From Adiantum capillus-veneris (lineage: Eukaryota > Streptophyta > Polypodiopsida > Polypodiales > Pteridaceae): a stretch of DNA of 64,000 bases. Location of the stretch: positions 151,624,140 to 151,688,139 of the forward strand of contig CM043955.1 in the NCBI GenBank assembly GCA_014529385.2, in the 5' to 3' direction. The position numbers and the translations under genes are program-made. Of the stretch, positions 37,261 to 46,356 are shown piece by piece. The notes under the pieces were generated by a model. That model was not told the origin of the DNA. It searched no databases and worked only from the letters and a program-made list of their open reading frames with translations. Position 1 is the stretch's first letter. Each line of letters starts with the position of its first letter.

Positions 37261-37920
37261 TGTAACATTTAATGGCCTAGTAACTTGTGTGTAGATAACA
37301 TGAACATAGTGAGCATTTCATTAGAATAGATTCCTAATGAGCATAGCAAGAGTGCTTAAATGGAGAGAGCAACAAAGAGCATAACACCTAGTTAGATAGG
37401 CATGAACAACACTTAAAAGAGAGACAAATTAAGCTATTGACAACAGTTGAGGATTGGATTTACATGGAGCCGGTCCCCCCTCCAAAAGGCTTTGTATTAT
37501 AGGTTTCCCCCATCAAAGGAGACATTTTACAATACAATACTTTTTGTTCCTTCAATAACTTGTTGGTGCAATAAAGATGGAAGCTTGAAGCACCATGCAC
37601 ACACTTATAAAACAAAACATCAATTCCCTCACAGTCTCAGACCCAAGATCTCACACACCTTCGAAGATGGTGAGAGCTAGCGGGGTATGAGAGTAGATTG
37701 AGAGGAAGAAGGAGTAGTCTTACAAGAAAGAATTATATTTCCTCACATAATCACTCATAAAAGCTTAGCATAGCTTAGTAATTAGCATGGTAGACGAGGT
37801 GAGCATGCATTGAAGCTTGGCTCTTGGTTGGATTTGCATCACAAATCCAAGAGTTTTTGGTGTAGGCCTCCCTTCTCACAAGCTGGGAGTAGATGATGGG
37901 CTTTCCATTAAAGCTTGAGA

Positions 37921-37975
<55 letters not shown>

Positions 37976-38032
37976 TTCTTGCTTCACACATGAGATTGTG
38001 TGAGTGTGTGTGTTATAATGCCTTGCCAAAAT
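37261..38032 (-). repeat. 5' LTR of gypsy B, first piece
   Basis: The plus strand begins TGTAACATTTAATGG as in the 3' LTR and runs collinear with 20,362-21,112 until copia copy 2 interrupts it. It contains a (GA)n run at 37,923-37,973, much longer than the one in the 3' LTR. Confidence 0.9.
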
Positions 38033-38240
38033 TGTTACCATATACATGTGGTAGTGATGTGTGTGAACACACTAGGACCACCGGGGCTTTTTTTCCCTCT
38101 TTAGGAGGTTTTTCCCCCCATGCATTGTATATACGCCCATCACTCTAGGGCTATCTATCTTTCCATTGCACACTAAGTAACACATTCCTTGAGCTTCCTT
38201 CTCCAAGCTGTGTGCGTTCTCTGCAACCCTGATTCCAACA
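38033..38240 (+). repeat. 5' LTR of copia copy 2
   Basis: 208 bp, TGTTACCATATAC...ATTCCAACA, with TTGTATATACGCC in the middle. Confidence 0.93.
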
Positions 38241-38242
38241 AT

Positions 38243-38254
38243 TGGTAACAGAGC
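38243..38254 (+). other. Primer binding site of copia copy 2
   Basis: TGGTAACAGAGC lies two bases after the LTR end. It is one mismatch from the initiator-Met tRNA complement. Confidence 0.85.
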
Positions 38255-38603
38255 AAGTTGTGTGCTCCCGGGCTTAGTCGCCAGCAACTCCAGCACACGC
38301 CTACTCATTTTCTCTGATTTTAGTGAGCTTTGGTGAGCGTTTGCAGGTCGACAATTTTTTTTGGGAGAGCTTGTAGAAGTCAATCTGCTCAGATTTCTAA
38401 TTCGGGCTCATTTCGGCCTCCGTTTCCACTATAGGTAGTACTGCACAGGCTATTTCGTCATTTCGTGCAAAATTTCTATCAGTGTCGTTTTCTGCATAAC
38501 AGGTGCCTTACAATGTTCTATCGTTTGTGCTATATAGCACGTGTTGTTCCCGCTTTATTTCTCCTCTTTTCGTGCAGTTTTCACATCAGGTGCAACATTT
38601 ACC

Positions 38604-41600
38604 ATGGCTGACAACAACACGGATGTGTTCAAGATGTTTGCTGCTGAGGACATATTGGATGGGGACAATTACCCTATGTGGGCTTACATGATGCAACATG
38701 TTCTTGTGTCAAAGGGAGTCTGGAATATTGTGCAGGGCATTGATGTACGTCCTGGTTCTGAGGATGCAGGCGATGTTGAGGATGTTGGAGGTCTTGCTGC
38801 AAGGATTGCTGCTATTAGAGTTGTTTTGCCTACGGCAGAACAAGCTTGTTGGGATGTAAAGGATGTACATGCTCATGCATTGATTGCATTGTCTATGAAG
38901 TGCACCATTGTTCCTCACATTCGTTCAGCAAAATCTGCAAAACAGGCTTGGGATATTCTAGTAGGTCTCTATGCAAGCCGCAATGAGGCTAAAATTGTTT
39001 TGCTGCGTAAAGAGCTGGAATCAAAGATTATGCATGAGGAAGATGATATGGACACTTTCCTTGCTGGTGTCAAGGATATCAATGAGCAACTTAAGTCATT
39101 TCAGACAGTTCCCTTGTGCAGACTATTCTTGATGCCTTACTAGATTCTTCCCAGACTTTTGCTAGTACTTGAAGACTCATGACCCAAGGAAATCCTGAAG
39201 TTGTCAAGTTTGATGCATTATGCACATTGCTGTTGCAAGAGTCACTTTCCAGAAAAAACTGGACTAGGCAATGTGCAGTTGAACAGGCTTTTATTGCTTC
39301 TCAAAGAAAGAGTGGTAATAGCAATGAGCCACTTCTTATGGTTCTGCTGCGAGTGGCAAAAATTATGTTCCTAATGCTTTTGCTGACAACAATTCGTCTC
39401 GAAATTTTGGTGATAAAGGAAAAAATAAGATGCGTTGCCATTATTGTAAAGCAAATGATCACTTGATCAAGTAGTGTCCTAAGTTGAAGGCCAAAGAGGC
39501 TAAGAAGAAAGAGGGTGGTTCCACTGCAAATGCTGGTTCCACTACAAATGTAGAATGGGCTTTTAGCGCAAAGTGCACTTACAATCCTGTTGTCCATGAT
39601 GCATGCTTGTGAGTTGCTGCAGATTCACATGTGTGGTATTTCGACAATGGTGCTACAAAGCACATTACCTCACATCGTGAATTGTTCACCTCTCTCGAGT
39701 CTGTCCCTCATGGAAATTTAGTCACTTGTGCCAACAATGCCTCTTATCCAGTTCGGGGAGTTGGAAAGATTGTGCTTATTGCTGCAAATGGCAGTTCTTT
39801 TACACTTGTTTATGCACTTTATGTACCTGGGATCAAGAAGGATCTTTTGTTTGTATCTGCACTTGCTAGACTTGGACTTGTAATCAAATTTGTGGATGAC
39901 AGATGTACAGTTCATGATCACAGTTTTGGTGATGAAATTGTTGCATCTGGGCTTTTGTGTCGTGGGCTATATAAGCTCACTTTGTATGACAAGTGTGGAC
40001 AAATTTTTGCAAATGCATTTGTTGATTCAAGGGCTATTTAAAGATGCAAAACTTTGGCATGCGCGTTTTGGTCATCTGAATTTTGCCAGTTTGCTGCATT
40101 TGCAGAAATCTGATATGGTTGCTTCTTTGCCGCCTCTTGAAGCACCTGCCTAACATGTTTGTGAAGGCTGTATTTTGGGTAAGATGCAACGTTCAAAGTT
40201 TCCAAAGGATGGTTCAGTTAGGGCCACATGCAGGTTGCAGCTTGTGCATAGTGATGTTTGCGGGCCCATGCAAACTCCGTATTACCTTTACTTCGTAACT
40301 TTCATTGATAACTACTCCAGCCATGCATGGGTATTTCAGCTTAAAGCAAAGTTCAAAGTTTTTATGTGCTTCAAACAATTTTTGGCTATGGCTGAAAGTG
40401 TATCAAAATGTACTATGGGCACCCTCCTTCCGATCGAGGGGGGGAGTATATGTCTCATGAATTTAATGCATTTCTGGCTAGTCGTGGGATAAAACACCAA
40501 TGTATAGTGACTTATACACCTCAGCAAAATTTGCTGAGAGGAAAAACATATCACTTGCGGAAATGGCACGATGTATGGTCAAAAGTCAAGCTTTGCCGCA
40601 TTCTTTTTGGCTTGAGGCCATCATGTGTGCCACTAATGTACTAAATAGGTGTCCTATGAAATCATTGCAGTCTATTACTCCATATGAAGCATGGCATGAT
40701 AAAAAGCCTTCTATTGAGCACATGCGTGTTTTTGGTTGTTTGGCATATGCTTTGGTGCCACAAACACAACGCCAAAAATTGGATGATAAGGCTGTCAAAT
40801 GTAATTTTGTTGGTTATAGTGCTGAAAGGAAAGGTTACGGGTTGTATCATCCACAAACAAAGTGTATTCTCGTTTCACGGGATGTAGTGTTTGTGGAAGA
40901 TTTTGTTCAACCCTTGCTGTCATGTACTAGAGACAGTAATGTAAGCTCAATGACATTTATGACACTTTGTTGCCTCTTTTCAATGGTGAAAGTTCGCATG
41001 TAAATTTGAATGAGGCAAATGTACAGCCTATGGGGTTTCAGAAAATGTTACAGATCAACCTATTAACTGATGCAGATGTACATGATGTACTTGATGAGGA
41101 AAGGGCTGAAAATGAGCAAGCTAGAGGTATGCCAAAATGGTTGGTGCATACATTGCGTGACAGTAAATTGGATGCACCTTTGTCTAGCCATATTCGTTCA
41201 GGCTCTCGCCATGCATCTTATGCATCGGATTGTTATGCTTTGGCTCTGTCTAGCTTACATGATGTTGAGGAACCTCTATCTTTTGATGAAGCAGAAAATT
41301 CAAAAAATTGGATGGCTGCCATGCAATCAGAATATGATGCATTTATAGAAAATAACATATGGACTTTATGTGATTTGCCTCCTTGCAAAAAGGCCATTGG
41401 TACGAAGTGGGTTTACAAGTTGAAACGCAAGCCGAATGGTGAGATGGATCGCCATAAGGCTCGACTTGTTGCAAAGGGTTATGCACAACAAAAAGGCATA
41501 GATTATGAAGAGAATTTTGCTCCCACTTGTTGTATGACTACTGTGCGTTTTCTATGTGCATTGGCTGCTCATTTTGGTTGGGATGTACATCAATCAGACA

Positions 41601-42770
41601 TTGTTACCGCTTTCTTGAATGGTGACATATTTGAGGAAGTTTATGTAACACAGCCTCGCCGTTTTGTCAAGAAAGGACAAGAGGACAAAGTGTGCAGATG
41701 TAAGAAGGCTTTGTATGGGTTGAAGCAATCTCCTTGTGCTTGATATGAGAAAGCTGACACTCATTTGGTCAAACAAGGCTTTCGTAACAGTCCAACAGAA
41801 AGCACATTGTATGTAAAGCGTGAGGGTGATGTACTTCTCTTTGTGGTTCTTTATGTAGATGATTTGTTGATCATTGGACCAAATGAGAGACATATTGCTA
41901 AATTAAAGGCTGATTTGAATGCTACTTTGAAGATGAAAGATTTGGGACTGTTGCATCATTACTTGGGTATACAGTTTAAGCAGTGTGATGGTGGTATAGC
42001 CTTGTGTCAGAAAAGTTACATAGAGACATTGCTATGTAAGTTTGGACTTGAGGATTGCAAACCTATTGCCACTCCTATGGAAACAGGTTTGAAGTTGAGT
42101 CTACATGATGATGGTGATCCTGTTGATATCACTCTTTACCAAACTGCTATTGGATGCCTCATTTATGTATGCAACACGAGGCCAGATATTTAGTTTGCAG
42201 TCTCACAGGTCAACAGATTTATGCATAGCCCAAAGTCTAAGAATTGGTAGGCTGTCAAGAGGATTTTTTGCTACCTTATTGGCACTTTACATCTTGGCTT
42301 GTTTTATCCCAAGGGGAGATCATTGCCACCAGAATTTCATGCTTTTTGGACTCAGATTCGGCTGGTTGTTTTGACACATGAGTGTCCACAAGTGGTCTTT
42401 GTTTCATGCTTGGCAGTTCATGTATATCATGGTTGAGCAAGAAGCAACCTACTGTGGCCACTTCGAGTTGTGAGCTACGGTTGTGAGCTACAAGGCAGTC
42501 TTCACAGCTACGGTTGAGTGTGTATGGCTCAGACGCCTTTTGGCTGATTTGGGTGTTGGACAGGACATTGCCAACACTATCTACACTAACGGTCAGAGCG
42601 CATTGGCAGTTGCAAGGAACCCAGTTTTTCATGCTCGCACAAAGCACATTGAGGTGCATTACCACTATGTTAGGGAGAGGCTCTCAACAAGATAGGTTAG
42701 CTTGGCTTACGTGCCAACACAGGACAACCTTGCAGATTTTTTCACAAAGGCATTGTCTCGTGAGAAGCTC
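38604..42770 (+). pseudogene. Copia gag-pol region, copy 2
   Basis: It is collinear with copy 1. Gag starts MADNNTDVFKMFAAEDILDG at 38,604. A zinc knuckle lies near 39,435, a protease-type segment (GATKHIT) near 39,650 and the integrase core about 40,045-40,690. Reverse transcriptase lies about 41,300-42,200, with KARLVAKGYAQQ and YVDDLLIIG. RNase H lies about 42,430-42,770. It is a fossil with roughly ten breaks. Codon choice and residues match copy 1 closely, so both come from one family. Confidence 0.9.
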
Positions 42771-42890
42771 GAACCTTTCCGCAAAGCTTTGGGCTTACTC
42801 CCCTTTGTGGATTGATCATGTCCTCAAGGCATGGCACTTCCCTTTACGCATGTGCCAGCTCTCGTTCACCGCATCACTCCAGGGGGGCTT

Positions 42891-43083
42891 TGTTACCATA
42901 TACATGTGGTAGTGATGTGTGCGAACACACGAGGACCACCAGGGCATTTTTTCCCTCTTTAGGAGGTTTTTCCCCCCGTTCATTGTATATACGCCCATCA
43001 CTCTAGGGCTATCTATTGTGTGCCTTGAGCTTCCTTCATCTTCTCCAAGCTATGTGTGTTTCTCTTCAACCCTAATTCCAACA
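42891..43083 (+). repeat. 3' LTR of copia copy 2
   Basis: 193 bp, preceded by the polypurine tract CAGGGGGGCTT and followed by the AAAAT target repeat. Confidence 0.93.
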
Positions 43084-43309
43084 AAAATCAGCCCCCTCTC
43101 TCTCTTGGTCGACCCCTCTTGCAATTTACTCATGTTGGCACCCCATTGAACCCTGCAAAGCTTAGCCAATCATAATTGAGAAGCATAAGTGTAGCCTTGT
43201 GACGTGTGTCCCCCTTTTTCATTTTGTGAGAAATTTAGGTAATTAAATAATGCAATTAAACTCTCATTGGACCCCTTAATTTTCTGGCCAATAGGAATCG
43301 GGCAAGCCA
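43084..43309 (-). repeat. 5' LTR of gypsy B, second piece
   Basis: It continues the B LTR after copia copy 2, collinear with about 21,110-21,336, and stops at GGCAAGCCA where element D begins. Confidence 0.85.
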
Positions 43310-43800
43310 TGCTACAGACGGAAATATGGCTGTCTTGCAAAATACCTAAGATAACACAATATCTAGCATAAACTGACAAATCTGCATACCTGGAAATTCC
43401 CATAGCACATAACCCACGACGTATGCGAACAGAGAGAGACTGAGAGCAAGATAGAGAAAAAGAGCACGTGTAGGCGCACCTCCTAGAGTGGAGTGCTACG
43501 CCAGCACGGCGAGAGAGAGAAGATAGGAGAGGAGAGAAGAATACACAGACACTAGGTGCAATCTCCCCCCGTGCAAGAGTGAGCGTTTCCCTCTTGCACG
43601 TATTTATTTATAGATTTCTTGAATGCCCAAAAATGAGTACAAACTGGCTGGCCGGGCATAATTGGCCAAAGCTCATATAGAGCACTTGAATAATAAAATA
43701 TACATAAAATGTAATATCCTTCTGCATAATCCATTATTATCTGTTGATGCTTTTGCCACATGTTAGTTGCAATAGATAATAAAATATCAATTCTATAACA
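43310..43800 (-). repeat. Left (3') LTR of element D
   Basis: 491 bp from TGCTACAGACGG to TTCTATAACA on the plus strand. The minus strand shows TCTATAAATAAATACG (about 43,601-43,616), a good TATA region for an LTR promoter. Confidence 0.62.
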
Positions 43801-43834
43801 TACTTCTCCGTTGGAAAGCACTGCAGCATGATTT

Positions 43835-44065
43835 TGTAATAGGTGTTGCTTAAATCGGTGAATCTACACCAATAAGACGTGCTGCCTAAATCGGTGAATC
43901 TGCACTAATACTGCCTAAACCGACGAATCTGTATTTGGTGGTTAAAAATTGTGAATCTACACTTTGTTGGTGTGTTGCCTAAATCGGCGAATCTACACTA
44001 GGATGAGCATTGACACACTGCCTAAATCGGCGAATCTGTGTGCTTGTGACCAATGGACTAGACAA
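43835..44065 (-). repeat. Tandem CCTAAATCGGCGAATC units of element D
   Basis: About six units of the form TGCCTAAATCGGCGAATCTA with spacers of 10-30 bp. The reverse complement matches 15,330-15,590. Confidence 0.75.
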
Positions 44066-44253
44066 GACATAAAGAAGAAAAATATTAACTATTTGTGTGA
44101 CACCACTTTGGAGTATATCAAAGTACTTACAAATTGTTGTTCAGTATTCGAAAGTACCTTAGCTCACTGGAGTAGCTGCATAGCTTATTGATAACCAAAC
44201 AAAGCATCTCAAAAAAATTTCCTTTCAATATAATTAGAAGCCATGACCTTAAC

Positions 44254-44256
44254 AAT
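44254..44256. repeat. Target site duplication AAT of CACTA, left
   Basis: AAT directly precedes the left CACTA terminus. It is matched by AAT at 52,283-52,285. Three bases is the family norm. Confidence 0.88.
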
Positions 44257-44268
44257 CACTACAAGAGG
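44257..44268 (+). repeat. Left terminal inverted repeat of CACTA
   Basis: CACTACAAGAGG. Confidence 0.95.
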
Positions 44269-44319
44269 CTATTCATATTAGGGACGCTCACACAGCGACA
44301 CTCAAAAAAAAAATTCCCG

Positions 44320-44375
44320 GCGTCGCTATGAGCGTCGCAAATTTACAAGTAAATTTGCGACGCTCATAGCGACGC
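44320..44375. repeat. Perfect 26-bp hairpin in left subterminal region
   Basis: Arms 44,320-44,345 and 44,350-44,375 are exact reverse complements around the 4-base loop CAAG. Each arm holds two CGTCGC motifs. Subterminal repeats bind the accessory protein TnpA in the En/Spm family. Here the same motif is laid out as a cruciform-capable palindrome. Confidence 0.9.
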
Positions 44376-44449
44376 AGACTGGGCTAAAAAAATAAGAGAG
44401 AGCGCCCAAAAACTCAGATCTCAGATCTGAGTTTTTCGGCGCCCTCAAG

Positions 44450-44453
<4 letters not shown>

Positions 44454-44509
<56 letters not shown>

Positions 44510-44511
44510 CT

Positions 44512-44549
<38 letters not shown>

Positions 44550-44665
44550 AGAGGAAGGAGAGCCAGGTATGCTCCTTCCCTCTCCTCACTCTCATGTTCC
44601 CTTCCCCTCTTTCTCTCTCCCTCTCTCTCTCTCTCACACACACACATACACACACACATAGTGTT

Positions 44666-44714
<49 letters not shown>
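44454..44714. repeat. (TC)n, (CA)n and (GA)n microsatellite cluster
   Basis: (TC)n at 44,454-44,504, (CA)n at 44,512-44,545 and (GA)n at 44,669-44,714. Open frames in this stretch are artefacts of the repeats. Confidence 0.92.
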
Positions 44715-44717
<3 letters not shown>

Positions 44718-44769
44718 TACAAACATAAACAAAAACGCACACACACATATATAAACAAAGAATGCACAT

Positions 44770-44945
44770 ACACATTGAGAGAGGAAAAGAGAGAGAGAGA
44801 GCATGCATAAACAAAAAACGCACACATTGAGAGAGGAAAAGAGAGAGAGAACATGCATAAACAAAAAACGCACACATTGAGAGAGGAAAAGAGAGAGAAA
44901 ACATGCATAAACAAAAAAACGCACACACATTGAGAGAGAAAGAGA
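44770..44945. repeat. Minisatellite, about 55-bp units
   Basis: Three to four units of CATTGAGAGAGGAAAAGAGA... followed by CATGCATAAACAAAAAACGC. Confidence 0.85.
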
Positions 44946-45092
44946 GAGAAACTAATTTAACGTCGTAGGAAACTAATTAAAATTAAAAGACCTAAAGATC
45001 TAGCCGACGAGGAGTTGAACTCAAGACCTATTATTCAAGAGGGAAATGGCATAACCAATCTATCATACTTGGCATGGGTGATAGAAGGTTAT
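44940..45092 (-). repeat. Module shared with T (tRNA-like part)
   Basis: The reverse complement matches 28,184-28,315. The minus strand reads GATTGGTTATGCCATTTCCC and later GAGTTCAACTCCTCGTCGG, a possible degenerate tRNA-derived head. Confidence 0.65.
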
Positions 45093-45129
45093 ACCATTTA
45101 TCTCTTTTTATTGGCACACACATCCACAC

Positions 45130-45330
45130 ACGCGCACACACACAAGAAGAAGAGAGTTATAACGTCGTAGGAAACTATCATAAAAGACGTTAAAGATTAG
45201 GTTAGATGTAGACTTACGTTAAATTAGATTTAGGTTTATTTAAGTTAAATTAGATTAGATTTAGGTTTATTTTTAATGAGATTTACGTTTATTTACGCTA
45301 GATTTAGATTTACGTTATATTAGATTAGAT
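45130..45330 (+). repeat. Direct repeat left of the captured fragment
   Basis: CACAAGAAGAAGAGAGTT, ACGTCGTAGGAAACTAT, GACGTTAAAGATTAGG and an AT-rich TTAGATTTAGGTTTATTT ladder recur nearly unchanged at 45,834-45,985. Confidence 0.85.
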
Positions 45331-45340
45331 TTAGATCTCC

Positions 45341-45527
45341 ATAGACTGCGATGCCTGCATGAAGCGGGTGAAGAAAGCCCTCAATGGAATATAGGGTATT
45401 GCTGCCTTCACTCATGGTGGGCTCCGTCGATCCAAAAGTACTGGTGAAATGTCTTCAGAAGATAGGGAAGAAGGTGGATCTTCAGGGCGGCAAGAGTCAC
45501 TACATCCTCGACACAATGACCATCTAG
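45341..45527 (+). pseudogene. Captured fragment of a plant HMA-domain (HIPP-like) gene
   Basis: The translation shows DCDACMKRVKKAL, with the CxxC metal-binding pair at 45,347-45,358. After a stop and a frame change comes VDPKVLVKCLQKIGKKVDL (from 45,426). Together these are the two halves of a heavy-metal-associated domain as in isoprenylated plant HIPP proteins, which bind metal ions through the CxxC. A further open stretch to about 45,690 (SNFKVNYKSKNG...) may be more of the same gene. The fragment lacks the start, a continuous frame and a visible CaaX end, so it is a dead copy. It lies in the 5' region of the CACTA element between two direct repeats, which points to host gene capture. Confidence 0.62.
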
Positions 45528-45833
45528 ACAGCCTCTAGTCATTCAATAGCAACTTCAAAGTTAATTACAAGAGCAAGAACGGTCTAAAGGGCCAATTGCT
45601 GTCGTCAGATGTGGATGGAGATGAGGCAGTGTCACCGCCGGAAGTTAACTCTCACATCTTTAGTGATGAGAATGCCAACTCTTGCCGAGTTATGTGAAAA
45701 ATTATGTGTTAAATCAGTTTTAAGGTTCTTATAATCCCTGTTAGTTTAGTTCTTTGTTTTTAATATAACATAATTTACGTTAGATTTAGATTTATGTTAT
45801 ATTAGATTAGACTTAGGTTTATTTAGGTTTACC

Positions 45834-45985
45834 CACACACACACACACACACAAGAAGAAGAGAGTTTTAACGTCGTAGGAAACTATCCCAAAAGACGTT
45901 AAAGATTAGGTTAGATGTAGACTTACGTTAAATTAGATTTAGGTTTATTTTTAGTTAGATTTACGCTTATTTACGTTAGATCGAG
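45834..45985 (+). repeat. Direct repeat right of the captured fragment
   Basis: Second copy of the block at 45,130-45,330. Confidence 0.85.
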
Positions 45986-46356
45986 TCCACGCAAGAATTA
46001 CTTACGGTTTAGGGTTTAGAGTTAGACGAACAGTGAAAAGATCTACTGTGAAAAGATGTTAAGATGCTGTGAAGTGCTACAGCTAGAGAAGAGGCAAAGG
46101 GGTTTTGTCCACTACATGCAGTATCATGTAGACGTGGGTCTGTAGATTTATTGTACCCACAAATATAGGTATTGACCAATAAAGACGAGATTATAACCCG
46201 GTGGTTCTGATCTCCGTGCACCTCTAGACCGAGGTGTGCGGGGATTGGACATGACTAGAGAATGTGAGGTAAAGAGAGAGAGAGAGAGAGATAAGACGAA
46301 GAATGCCAATAGAATATTAAATTTGTTGTCCAGGTTATAAGATTTTTATCCTCATT

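Larger units (their letters stand above)
38033..43083 (+). mobile_element. Ty1/copia element, copy 2, both LTRs and TSD present
   Basis: 5,051 bp with LTRs of 208 and 193 bp and a flanking 5-bp target duplication AAAAT (38,028-38,032 and 43,084-43,088). It lies antisense to gypsy B inside that element's 5' LTR. The uninterrupted site is visible in the 3' LTR of B near 21,101-21,115. It is broken, with roughly ten breaks. The LTRs differ at about 5-6% of aligned bases plus small indels, so the insertion is old compared with gypsy A. Confidence 0.95.
20362..43309 (-). mobile_element. Ty3/gypsy chromovirus-type element B, nested host of later insertions
   Basis: Minus-strand member of the gypsy family also seen at 53,976-62,878. 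Its own parts are the 3' LTR (20,362-22,001), the end of pol (22,002-22,559), the rest of pol and gag (32,839-36,846), a primer site (37,242-37,260) and a 5' LTR in two pieces (37,261-38,032 and 43,084-43,309). It is interrupted by T (22,560-32,838), by copia copy 2 (38,033-43,083) and at its 5' end by element D (43,310). It is broken in many places. The first 340 or so LTR bases differ by roughly 4-5% between the two ends, so it is much older than element A. It sits in LINE fragment 2. Confidence 0.88.

Noticed and set aside
44326-44930. Long minus-strand open frames rich in Leu/Ser/Cys/Val (up to 200 aa)
   Set aside because: They are translations of (TC)n, (CA)n and (GA)n microsatellites and a minisatellite; three frames are open at once, which marks repeat artefacts.
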